64,000 nucleotides of DNA from Flavobacteriales bacterium (GTDB lineage Bacteria; Bacteroidota; Bacteroidia; Flavobacteriales_D; Sanyastnellaceae), in the NCBI GenBank assembly GCA_019694805.1, contig JAIBBG010000004.1, positions 62,001 through 126,000 of the forward strand, in the 5' to 3' direction. Shown here piece after piece: positions 50,429 through 60,400 of this stretch (the first letter of the stretch is position 1; the number at the start of each line of letters is the position of its first letter). A program made the translations under genes and the position numbers. A model generated the notes under the pieces. It ran no database searches and was not told the origin of the DNA. It was given only the letters and a program-made list of their open reading frames with translations.

Positions 50429-53316
50429 GGTGTTTCGTTTACATCGTAACCGTTTGCTGCTGTCTGTGCGGCGCACTGCATGCATCTGCACAAATTACAT
50501 CCCGCGTTCCATTTCGACATTACGACACACAACAAGGACTACCCTCAACACAGGTTCAAGGCATTTTCGAAGATAGTCGCGGATACATATGGACCATTAC
50601 TGATCGTGGTGCGGCACGTTACGACGGATATACATTCAGGACATACACAACTAAACATGGGTTCTCTAGTAACAATATTTTACTCATCAATGAAGATCAT
50701 CATGGCCGCATGTGGTTCATGTGTAACAACGGAGAATATTGCTATTTAGATGGTGACACCATTCGACCATATGCGGGTAATTCAAAGATCAAAAACCTAT
50801 TGCGGGATAAGTTACCCGGCCCATTTTATTTCGATGAACAAGACACATTGTGGATTACAACTTTTTCCGGTATTCAACTTTTTAAATGTTTTGGTGATAG
50901 TGTGAGTGAGTTTAAACCTGCTGTTTCTGGATCACAAACACCCACCTACTACCTGCGCCGTGTTGGGGAAAAACTCATTACTCTTCAAGTTGGTGAAATC
51001 ACACACGATAACAAAATTTCAACCACGGATAATATTTCCTATTTGTTGGATGTTGCAGGTGAATGTAAGCTGGCGTGCAGTGTGCAGGTAGCTGAAAATC
51101 GCTGGGCTGTTGCTGGTCCTGGGGGTTTTGTTGTCTTTGATGAAGCAGGCAATCTTAAAGCCTATTTCGAATCATCGCCTTATATTTTCTCCACCCTTGA
51201 ACATGATCGAAGCGGAAACCTATGGCTGACTAATAGCAATGGAGCATTTCGCTTGAAAAATTACAACAACGGACCAGGAGATGCCGATGTTTTTTTTGAA
51301 GGTCATTTTATTACTTCGGTACTCCAAGATCATTTGGGAAATTATTGGTTTGGAGATCGTGACAACGGGTTATTTTTTGTGCCATCATTGGATATTGAAG
51401 TTTTTTCTACAGGTACTTCTGGTAAACAAGATAAAATCATTTCTGTAAAGGAACACAAAGGCAAATTATATTACAGTGACGCATCAGGGCAAATTTATTT
51501 GGTGCAAGAGAAGCGTGCCATCAAGCTCACTGAAAATCCGGTACCGAGCGGCGTATCGCTGGACTTCACTTCAACACAAAACGACAAATTCATCACTGGA
51601 AATAAACCCTTTTTACTTGATCCGAAAAAAGGAACCTACAAGCTCCTTGATGATCAGGCGGTGATCCGAAAGAGTTTGTTACTTCATCATGGCGACTGTG
51701 TTTTCGGTTTATCAGATGGCATTGCCTTTTTGGATGTAAATGAAAAATGGCAACGGGTTGAAAAAACACAATTTGGAGAAAGATGCAATAGCTTGTTTGA
51801 AGATACGGCGGGTATTCTCTGGATAGGCACTAACACTGGTCTCTACAAATATGATGGTACGGCTTTTCAGGCCATTGACCCGGTAAATGAAAAAAAACCT
51901 CGTGTAGCTGATATCTGCGAATGGAATGGCTACTTGGTTTGCTGCACGAGAGCTTCAGGGCTCATTTTCTATAAAGACGGCAAAACATTTTCAATCAAAG
52001 AAACTGATGGATTACTTTCTGATATGACAGATTGTGTTGTAACCGACGGAAATTCGTTGTGGGTTGGAACTGCTTCGGGTATACAACACATCATCGTACG
52101 TGATCTGGAAAAAACAGAGATAGCCACATTTGTCATCAACGATCAAAAAGGTCTTCCATCCAATGAAGTGAATGACATCTTATATTACGAAGGAAAACTT
52201 CTGGTTGCCACCAATGATGGATATTGTGTGATTGACCCAGAATCTGAGGCATTACGCGGAAGAACCACTCAGACCTTCATCACCGACCTTATGGTAAATG
52301 GAATCGTGCAATCCGCTCATGACAGCGTATTCCATTGGAATGAAAACAACATACGCATACACTTCCAGAGTTTGTATTTCCGCACAGCGGAAAAAACAAC
52401 CTATCGGTATAAGCTGTTGGGTTTCTTTGACTATTGGATAGAAACCAATATGCCGAGTGCTGATTTCCCGGTTTTACCGGCAGGTAGATACGACTTTATT
52501 GTACAAGCAAGGAATGAAGATGGAATTTGGGGTGAAGGCGCATCCACGACTTTTATCATACTGCCGCATTATTCTCAAACATGGTGGTTTCGAACTGTTC
52601 TGGCCATGATATTGATAATATCCATCTACTTGATTTTTTATTTTGTTTATCAGAACAAAAAAGCCAAGTTGGTGAATAGGGCAAAGATGAGTGAGCTACG
52701 GCAACAAGCATTGAATGCGAATATGAATCCGCACTTTATCTTCAATGCGTTGGGAAGCATACAACATTTCATCAATGGAGGAAAGTCGATTGAAGCGAAT
52801 GAGTATTTAGCTGATTTTTCGCGTCTCATTCGGATGAATTTAGAGACCAATCAAGAATCCCTTGTTTCCCTGGATGAAGAATTGGAGCGCTTGAGTTTGT
52901 ATCTAAAACTAGAACACCTACGGTTTACTGATAAGTTGGAATACGAAATCATCAAAAAAGACAACTTGAACACCTTTGATCTTGAAATTCCTCCGATGCT
53001 TTTGCAACCATATGTTGAAAATGCCCTATTACATGGCATTCTGCCGTCGGGTCGCCCAGGAAAACTCACGATAAGTATTTATGCAAAAGACTCGGACTAT
53101 TATTGTATAGATATCACTGACAATGGCATTGGTTTAACCGCTTCAATCAAAACTGTTCCTGAAGGGCATAAATCACTCGCTTTAAAAATGAACCAGGAGC
53201 GTTTGGCAATACTCGAGGCACAAACAGGATTGCGACATCGTGCTGAGATTACGGACCTCAGCATGGCTGGTAATTCTGAATCGGGAACCCGTGTTTCTAT
53301 TATTCTTCCTGTTTAA
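50425..53316 (+). CDS. Sensor histidine kinase, beta-propeller plus Y_Y_Y plus LytS-type kinase
   Basis: The 963-residue protein starts at TTG 50425, overlapping the regulator stop. It has a signal peptide (1-23), a periplasmic region of about 600 residues with repeated propeller motifs (GIFEDSRGYIWTITDRGAARYDG, GLFEDTAGILWIGTNTGLYKYDG type), a Y_Y_Y domain (about 650-715), one membrane helix (about 722-745) and a LytS-type kinase domain (PF06580) with NPHFIFNALGSIQHF (His about 770), LxRxxLxxN-type helices and a HATPase end (DITDNGIGL, GTRVSIILPV). The large propeller is likely to bind an extracellular ligand, perhaps a glycan, as in other Bacteroidota sensors; the ligand is unknown. It pairs with the LytTR regulator. 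Confidence 0.92.
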   Translation: MRCFVYIVTVCCCLCGALHASAQITSRVPFRHYDTQQGLPSTQVQGIFEDSRGYIWTITDRGAARYDGYTFRTYTTKHGFSSNNILLINEDHHGRMWFMCNNGEYCYLDGDTIRPYAGNSKIKNLLRDKLPGPFYFDEQDTLWITTFSGIQLFKCFGDSVSEFKPAVSGSQTPTYYLRRVGEKLITLQVGEITHDNKISTTDNISYLLDVAGECKLACSVQVAENRWAVAGPGGFVVFDEAGNLKAYFESSPYIFSTLEHDRSGNLWLTNSNGAFRLKNYNNGPGDADVFFEGHFITSVLQDHLGNYWFGDRDNGLFFVPSLDIEVFSTGTSGKQDKIISVKEHKGKLYYSDASGQIYLVQEKRAIKLTENPVPSGVSLDFTSTQNDKFITGNKPFLLDPKKGTYKLLDDQAVIRKSLLLHHGDCVFGLSDGIAFLDVNEKWQRVEKTQFGERCNSLFEDTAGILWIGTNTGLYKYDGTAFQAIDPVNEKKPRVADICEWNGYLVCCTRASGLIFYKDGKTFSIKETDGLLSDMTDCVVTDGNSLWVGTASGIQHIIVRDLEKTEIATFVINDQKGLPSNEVNDILYYEGKLLVATNDGYCVIDPESEALRGRTTQTFITDLMVNGIVQSAHDSVFHWNENNIRIHFQSLYFRTAEKTTYRYKLLGFFDYWIETNMPSADFPVLPAGRYDFIVQARNEDGIWGEGASTTFIILPHYSQTWWFRTVLAMILIISIYLIFYFVYQNKKAKLVNRAKMSELRQQALNANMNPHFIFNALGSIQHFINGGKSIEANEYLADFSRLIRMNLETNQESLVSLDEELERLSLYLKLEHLRFTDKLEYEIIKKDNLNTFDLEIPPMLLQPYVENALLHGILPSGRPGKLTISIYAKDSDYYCIDITDNGIGLTASIKTVPEGHKSLALKMNQERLAILEAQTGLRHRAEITDLSMAGNSESGTRVSIILPV

Positions 53317-53348
53317 CGCTCGAATCAAGGTAAAACCCTGTTTAGGTG

Positions 53349-53380
53349 CGAATTCTAAAAAAATCACCCCGAATTCTCAA
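53349..53380 (+). promoter_or_regulatory. Tandem LytTR-type operator, large T9SS gene at 53459
   Basis: CGAATTCTAAA (53349-53359) and CGAATTCTCAA (53370-53380) start exactly 21 bp apart. The second ends 33 bp before TTTG in a TATTTG -7-like box (53412-53417). The ATG at 53459 follows. The site lies 33 bp after the kinase stop. Confidence 0.72.
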
Positions 53381-53458
53381 TTGGCACTTACCAGAACGAT
53401 CTCAACGCTCATATTTGTTGAACCTTTTACTACCAAGTATTTAAACACATCCAAGCAG

Positions 53459-56400
53459 ATGAAAAAAATTTTACAAATCACACTTACAGTTTTGGTCACC
53501 ATGTTTGCTCATGTTCTACAGGCCCAAACACCACTGGAATACACTTATACAGGCGCAGGTTTAACCGCATATCTGCCGCTGTCCAATGCCACAACTTTGA
53601 TCAGCGGAGTCTTCGATGATCAAAATTTTACCAATATCACCATACCAGCTATCACATTTGGAGGTATTCAACAAACTGAAATTACCATTAGTGCCAATGG
53701 GTGGGTTGCATTCGGGAATGCAAATACTGTTACATATAACTCACCACTTGTGGCAACGATGAATGGCACATCTGGGTTGATTGTTCCTTTTGGTCGTGAT
53801 TTGCAAAATGCTTCAAGTGCATCATCGTTGAGATATCAAATTGATGGACAGGTTACGACCATAGAATGGCTTGAGATCAAAAGATTTGGCTCTACCAACG
53901 AGAACATCAGTTTTCAATTGGTATTGGACGGAGCCGAGAACATCATCAGAACGAACTATCTTTTCACCACGGTTGCATCAACGAATGGTCACCCCCAAGT
54001 GGGAATGCGCACTGGAGGTGGTATTCCAGCAACAGGAATGTACGACGCAAGAAAAGTAGCTACTGGTGGATCATGGCTCAATTCTACCTCAGCCAATTCC
54101 GCGCAAGATTTTTGTGTACTCACATCAGATGAGCCCAATGGCTATCCCAATGAAATGTTTATGGAATGGAATGGTGGAGCTGGTGGTTGTATGGATATTT
54201 CTGCCTGCAACTATGATGTGAACGCGGAGTTTGACAATGGATCATGCGACTATTGTAGTTGCAATACTTGTGGTTGTACTCAAGAAGGTTCATGTAACTT
54301 CAATCCCAATGCAAACTATGATGATGGTTCATGTTATACTTCCGTAGAAGTGGCTATCATGGGCGACGAAACTCCGTGTGTTGGTTTAGAATCTGTTCTT
54401 ATTGCAGTTATTGCTAATGGCAGTGGGCCATATGCCATCATGTGGAATGATGGCAGCACAGCAAGTACGACAACGTTTACTCCACAAAACACCGAAACAG
54501 TTACTTATACCCTCAATGTTGAAGATGCGAATGGTTGTATGGGTTCGGCATCCATTACAATGACTGGCTTTGAGTGCATATGGGGATGTCTTGATCCTCT
54601 CGCATGTAACTACAACGCTCAAGCCAATCAAGATGATTTTTGTGATTACAGCTGCATAGGCTGCACAGATCCTGATGCCATGAATTACAGTGAAACCGCC
54701 ACCATAGACAATGGCGGATGTTATTACGAAGGAATTGGAAACACATGCGCGAACCCGATTGCGTTGGATTGTACAGTAGGGTATTATGAAAACATGACCG
54801 TTGGAGTAGCTAACGACAATGCCACATCTGGAGCAACACTTTGCGGTGGTGTTTCTAACGGCGGACAACGTTGGTATGTTTATACAGCCGCGTTCTCAAG
54901 CGAAATCACAGTAAGCACGATCAATTCATCGACCAATTTCGACACCTATCTCAAAGTATTTACAGGCACTTGTGGTGATTTGACTTGTGTTATTCAAAAT
55001 GATGATGTACCAGGTACAGGATTTCAGTCACAGGTTGTCTTCAATGCCGAGGAAGGCACAACTTACCTGATTCGAGTTGGAGGTTACGCTATTTCCAATG
55101 GTAGTTTCGGCTTAACATTCGAATGTGGTGGTGGATGCCTTGACCCGGAAGCATGTAACTATGACGTTGATGCCCCATTCGATGATGGATCATGCACATA
55201 CGGCGCCGATTGCTACGGTTGCACTGATGAGCTCGCTGTTAACTATGATCCTATCGCAGTTTATAACCAAGGCTGTCAATACAATCCGGATATTTTGGTA
55301 TTCCATGACATGAATGGCGATGGTGTACACAATTTTGGAGAGCCGGGTTTATCCAATTGGCCAATAGATATTCCGGCCATGAATACAACGATATATACTG
55401 ATGCAACCGGACATATTTCAGTCAATCTTCCAGCATCATCTTTCCAAATTAACCTGATCAACAACACCTCAAATTGGATCAGCTCAACAATAGATCAGGC
55501 ATTCATAGATATTCCTACGAATATGTCTGTTGAATTCGGTCTCATTCCGGCAACTGGCGAAACTTTCTTTGTTGCTGGTCCATACGATGGGTTCTGGGAA
55601 ATCATTCATTGTACGAATGGATATGAGGCTGGTGTAACGATCAACAATACAGGCAGCGCACCGTTGAATGGCACATTGACCATGACATGCAATTCTGACT
55701 TTACACCAGAAGAAGATGCGTATGGTACTGTACCGCCTGATCAAGTTGCCGCTGGATTTGCACAATGGAACATCGTCGATTATCTTGCCGGTAGTAATAA
55801 TCTATTCTCCATGCACATTGATGGTCCTGGCGTTGAAAACATAGGAACGACTGAGTATTTCAATTTCAATCTCGTACTTGTTGACGCTGATGGAAATGAG
55901 ATTTACAATGAATCTTGGCAAACAACACCAATGATCGCGTGTTCATACGATCCCAATGATCTCACTGCAACTCCAGAAGGGCTTTATGAGCCGCACTTCA
56001 TTCTTCCTGGGCAACGTATTCAATACCGTGTAAGATTCCAGAATACAGGGAACCTATATGCAGAAGACATTACCATCATGGATCAATTAGATATCAATGT
56101 ATTTGATATTTCTACATTCCAGCCGCTTTATTCTTCTGCCAGCATGGTTGCATGTCTGCATGATGATGGTATGGTTGATTTCATTTTCAACGATATCTAT
56201 TTACCAGATTCTACAAGCGACGAAGAGGGATCGCATGGTTTTGTCGTATATCAAGTTGAAGCTCGTGAAGACTTGACCCCCAATACTGTTCTCACCAATC
56301 AGGCATCGATTTTCTTCGAACAAAACCCTGCCATCATCACCAATGAGGTATATCATACCATTTTCGACTGTAACTCATTCAGTGGAATTACCGGTGATGT

Positions 56401-57259
56401 AATGGCGTGTGAAGGCGAAGACATGAGCTTGGATGCTACGCAAGATTATGTAGAGACATACACATGGTTTGTGGACAATGTTATGAGCACTGAGCCCAGT
56501 GTGACACTTGCCGGTCTCACTGCTGGAGATCATTTGGTAAATGTCACTACTGCGAATCCCCTTTGTGAAGCAACACACGAAGTCATTGTAACAGTAAACA
56601 CGAACCCTTCTATTGATGCTGGTGGTTCGGCGGAGATATGCGAAGGTGAGTCCGTGACGCTCATGGCAATCTCAGATGCTGAGGTTACCTGGTCCAATGG
56701 TTCATCAAATGGAACTGAGATTTTCCCTTCAAGTTCCACCATTCTCACGGCCACAGCTACGAACGAATTTGGATGTCAGTCAGAAGACCATCTCGAGATA
56801 GAGGTGTTCGATCTTCCTTCTGCATTGATTAGTCAGGAAGGAAATATCTTGACGGCAGTTGATGGTGCATCATGGCAATGGTTCTATGACAACAATCCAG
56901 TAAATGGAGCCACTTCTCAAAGCTTTACAACCATTGGCGATGGCCAATACTATTGTGTCATTACAAGTGCTAATGGTTGTGACGTGAACAGTGAAACACT
57001 CAACGTGACTCATGTTGGAAGTGTTGAAAATGCGGTGATCCGGGTTTATCCTAATCCAGTGCAGGACAAAACGCAAGTCACTCTGCCAGCGGGTGTATAT
57101 CATTTGATCATCACTGATGCCTTGGGCCAATTGGTGCTCTCTCGAGACAATTGCAGTGGTGTCATTGTTCTAGATCGGAATAATTTCAGTGCCGGCGCTT
57201 ATATGCTGAGTATTTATGGTGAGAACGTATTCGAAAACATCAAATTGATCATGGAATAA
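53459..57259 (+). CDS. Large secreted T9SS type A protein with DDGSC repeats (regulon member)
   Basis: The 1266-residue product (ATG 53459; the upstream in-frame extension belongs to the leader) has a signal peptide (MKKILQITLTVLVTMFAHVLQAQ). Approximate layout: N-terminal beta-sandwich 25-240, cysteine-rich ACNY...DDGSC repeats 243-285, an Ig-like domain 290-370, more repeats 376-425, a PPC-like domain 427-555 (RWYVYTA ... GTTYLIRVGGY), repeats 558-605, an SdrD-B-like unit (DMNGDGVHNFGEPG) 610-720, a further domain, DUF7619-type (CSYDPNDLTATPEG ... NPAIITNEVYHTIFDC) 827-970, Ig-like domains to about 1185, and a sorting domain 1195-1266. No enzyme motif is seen, so an adhesin or matrix protein is likely. 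It is a paralog of the next gene. Confidence 0.82.
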   Translation: MKKILQITLTVLVTMFAHVLQAQTPLEYTYTGAGLTAYLPLSNATTLISGVFDDQNFTNITIPAITFGGIQQTEITISANGWVAFGNANTVTYNSPLVATMNGTSGLIVPFGRDLQNASSASSLRYQIDGQVTTIEWLEIKRFGSTNENISFQLVLDGAENIIRTNYLFTTVASTNGHPQVGMRTGGGIPATGMYDARKVATGGSWLNSTSANSAQDFCVLTSDEPNGYPNEMFMEWNGGAGGCMDISACNYDVNAEFDNGSCDYCSCNTCGCTQEGSCNFNPNANYDDGSCYTSVEVAIMGDETPCVGLESVLIAVIANGSGPYAIMWNDGSTASTTTFTPQNTETVTYTLNVEDANGCMGSASITMTGFECIWGCLDPLACNYNAQANQDDFCDYSCIGCTDPDAMNYSETATIDNGGCYYEGIGNTCANPIALDCTVGYYENMTVGVANDNATSGATLCGGVSNGGQRWYVYTAAFSSEITVSTINSSTNFDTYLKVFTGTCGDLTCVIQNDDVPGTGFQSQVVFNAEEGTTYLIRVGGYAISNGSFGLTFECGGGCLDPEACNYDVDAPFDDGSCTYGADCYGCTDELAVNYDPIAVYNQGCQYNPDILVFHDMNGDGVHNFGEPGLSNWPIDIPAMNTTIYTDATGHISVNLPASSFQINLINNTSNWISSTIDQAFIDIPTNMSVEFGLIPATGETFFVAGPYDGFWEIIHCTNGYEAGVTINNTGSAPLNGTLTMTCNSDFTPEEDAYGTVPPDQVAAGFAQWNIVDYLAGSNNLFSMHIDGPGVENIGTTEYFNFNLVLVDADGNEIYNESWQTTPMIACSYDPNDLTATPEGLYEPHFILPGQRIQYRVRFQNTGNLYAEDITIMDQLDINVFDISTFQPLYSSASMVACLHDDGMVDFIFNDIYLPDSTSDEEGSHGFVVYQVEAREDLTPNTVLTNQASIFFEQNPAIITNEVYHTIFDCNSFSGITGDVMACEGEDMSLDATQDYVETYTWFVDNVMSTEPSVTLAGLTAGDHLVNVTTANPLCEATHEVIVTVNTNPSIDAGGSAEICEGESVTLMAISDAEVTWSNGSSNGTEIFPSSSTILTATATNEFGCQSEDHLEIEVFDLPSALISQEGNILTAVDGASWQWFYDNNPVNGATSQSFTTIGDGQYYCVITSANGCDVNSETLNVTHVGSVENAVIRVYPNPVQDKTQVTLPAGVYHLIITDALGQLVLSRDNCSGVIVLDRNNFSAGAYMLSIYGENVFENIKLIME

Positions 57260-57282
57260 AAATATTGCTGATCAAAAAAAAC

Positions 57283-57315
57283 AAACCCGTCGGAAGGATC
57301 CGGCGGGTTTTTTTT
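57283..57315 (+). terminator. Terminator of the large T9SS gene
   Basis: An 11-bp stem AAACCCGTCGG / CCGGCGGGTTT (one G-T pair) with a 6-base loop, followed by a T-run to 57315, 23 bp after the stop. The next LytTR-type site starts 14 bp later. Confidence 0.88.
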
Positions 57316-57328
57316 ACCCCAAAAGTTT

Positions 57329-57360
57329 CGAATTCTCAATAAAAAAGCACGATTACTCAA
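57329..57360 (+). promoter_or_regulatory. Tandem LytTR-type operator, giant T9SS gene at 57415
   Basis: CGAATTCTCAA (57329-57339) and CGATTACTCAA (57350-57360) start exactly 21 bp apart. The second ends 32 bp before TTTA in a TACATTTA -7-like box (57389-57396). The ATG is at 57415. Confidence 0.72.
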
Positions 57361-57414
57361 AATCAGCGATGAAAATGATGTTTCAATTTACATTTATAGT
57401 TAGAATTTAGTGTC

Positions 57415-60400
57415 ATGGCTTGCCTCATACCAAATAGAATACTACCACTCGTCGGATGGCTTCTCATCGCGACATTATTCGGAAATGCCCAGGGGGTTTC
57501 ATCCTACAGTTTTCAACTCACGAATGAAACGTATACGCCCATTTCAAGCCCTCTCAATTTTCAAAGCGGAGTTGATCTCAATACGAACGGCATTTCAGCC
57601 AATATTCCACTCAACGGCACCTTTTATTTTAATGGAGCCCATTATCAATCTCTTCATATTTCCAACAATGGCTTCATTGTACTTGGAGACCAACCTCCAG
57701 CAGCAAGCAATGTCACGCCACTTACTCAAACAAGTGTTTCAGGGGTTATCACCAATGGATATGAAGCAGCAATCAGTGCATTTGGTTGTAATCTCGTTAT
57801 GTCCAACATGCCGGGAAGTGCCCCATCGATTGACTATACCAATATCAATGACGAATTTGTTGTTCAATTTACCGATCTGGCGCGTTTTGGCCAAGGAAGC
57901 ACTGAAAAAATCAGTTTTCAAATTCGGCTAAATTTAAGTACCTACGAAATCCAATATGTTTATGGTGATTGCCTTGCAGGCTCATCAACTTCCACACAAC
58001 CACAAGTTGGCTTAAGAGGCTGTAGTTATCGCGACTATCAAACATTGAGTGGCAATCTTGCCAATGCCTGGAGTAATCCGAATATAAATCTTGCCACCGG
58101 CGGAACTGCCCCTCCACTTACCTTGAGATATAGTTCTTCGAATCCATCATCATCACCAAGCTCGGGACTCACTTATACTTTTGTTCCACCTTCGCAGTTG
58201 GCTGAACCAGTTTATGCTGCCATTCCGTTTTATGAAAATTTCGAAGCTACACCATGGTTAGATGGTTTGGCGCCACAGCAACTGCCATCCATGGCAAGTG
58301 TAAGAACTTGGCCAGTGTATGGTGATCGTTCATTCAGAATACAAGGCACCACTGCGGCCAGCGTTGTATCAGGATGGTCATCCACAAATGGAGTTTATCA
58401 GGATCAGCCTTCCCAATCAGCATGTTTCAATTCATACGATGTAACAAGCGGAACAAGAGGATACATGGATTTTTACGTAGATCTTTCTTCAGGCAATCAA
58501 ACACTTTCTTTCGACTATATCAATGCTTCAGGAATTGACTATCTCGAAGTTTTTTTATCTGCAGATGGTGGAGAAACATTTGGAAGCTCTCTTGCGACCT
58601 ATGGCGTTGTGGCCAACTGGACCAATCACATGGTGGATTTAGGGACACCACTATCCAACTCTTGTGTTGTGCGCATTCAATGCGTGGGTGATTTTGGAAC
58701 CTCCTATTCCAATATCGGAATCGATAATGTGGTTATCGGCGAACCATGCATTGGACAACCCAACGCGGGTACAGCGGCCACCATATTGGCTGATTCAAAT
58801 TGCCCGGGCTCAGATATCACTTTATCTCTGGGAGGTGGATACAGCACGAATGGTGTTATGTTTCAATGGCATGAATCCACTACTGGTGAAATCAATTCTT
58901 TCACTGCTATTGAAAATTCATCTTCTCCGGTATTCAACACCATTGCTGCAGCAGGGCAACATTATTACATAGGTATTGTAACGTGTGCATCAAGCGGATT
59001 AGCAGATTCTACAGAAGTTCTTAGCATCATGATTGACCCTATAGAAGTACCCGTCATTACACCTTCCGTCAATAGTTTGTGTGCGGGTGAGACCGTTCAA
59101 GTGTCAGCAAGCAATACCGACATGAGCAACATGACTTATACCTGGTCAGTAAGCAGCGGTGATGCAACAATAACCACCACAAGCTCAAATACTGCAGACA
59201 TTCTATTGCTTCAACCTTCTACTATTCAAGTGATCGCAACAAACAACATAAACGGATGTGAAAGCACCTCGACTTCTTTGATTGATGTCGTACAAACACC
59301 AATACCTACGGTGTTATTCGATTCCGAAATCTGCATGAATCAATCAACGACCATCATAAACACATCAGAAGCGTTTACCTGTATTCCATACACAAGCATT
59401 CAGGCACCACCAGATGCAAATGTGCTGATCGAGAATGGCGTATTGAATGTACCACTCACCATTGGCCTTACAGATGATGGCATTTGGAGCTCCATACCAC
59501 TCGGCTTTGAATTCAATTATTTTGGAGAAGTCCGCACTGAATGTGCTGTAGCCACCAACGGTAATCTGCAGTTCTATGACAACACCAACACACTAAGCTC
59601 TGTATTTACTCTCCCAGCATCTTTACCAAGTATGCTTGCACCCAATAACTTTATTGGAATTTGTTTAACTGATTTAAATCCTGGTATTGGCGGCAGCATC
59701 AAATACTGGACGCTGGGCGAGGCCCCAAACAGAATCTTTGTACTCGAATATCGGGATATACCATTTTACACGAACGTACAAACCTATTTCACTGGTCAGT
59801 GTCATATTTACGAGTCTGGTGGTTTCGAAATTCACATTGGAGAAATCTCCAACACCACACAACTTGTTTCCATTGCTTGCGAAAACCAGCAAGGTACCCA
59901 AGGAGATATTGCAGACAATTGCTTGACCGGTGAAATGGACTACTGGTTATCTCGTTCTGGTGGCTTGCCTCCACTAACACCGCAAGCTTGGCGTTTTGAA
60001 ATGGGAAGTGCCGAATTAGGTTACACCTGGACGCCGCAAGAATATTTCGCAAGTAATTCCTCAGGTGTTGGGTTTGATGAGTTAAACACTATGGTATTTC
60101 AAGCTCCTGGTGTTTATGAAATTTCACTTCAATTTACGGATCTGCCTTCTGGTTGCACAACTACAGGATCATGGATGATCACTGTTGATGGATCATGTTA
60201 TTTGGGCTGCACTGATGTAGGCGCATGTAATTATAATCCCAGCGCAACAGAAGATGATGGCAGTTGTGACTTCTCATGTTTCGGATGCACTGATCCATTG
60301 GCGTGCAATTATGCTCCTTCAAGCACTGTAGACGATGGAACCTGTCTCTATGGCAATGGATGTAACGGATGCATGGACCCCTTGGCCGACAATTACAATC

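Noticed and set aside
53240-53458. In-frame N-terminal extension of the large T9SS protein
   Set aside because: It would overlap the kinase end and the operator and would bury the signal peptide at residue 74. ATG 53459 gives a proper signal peptide.
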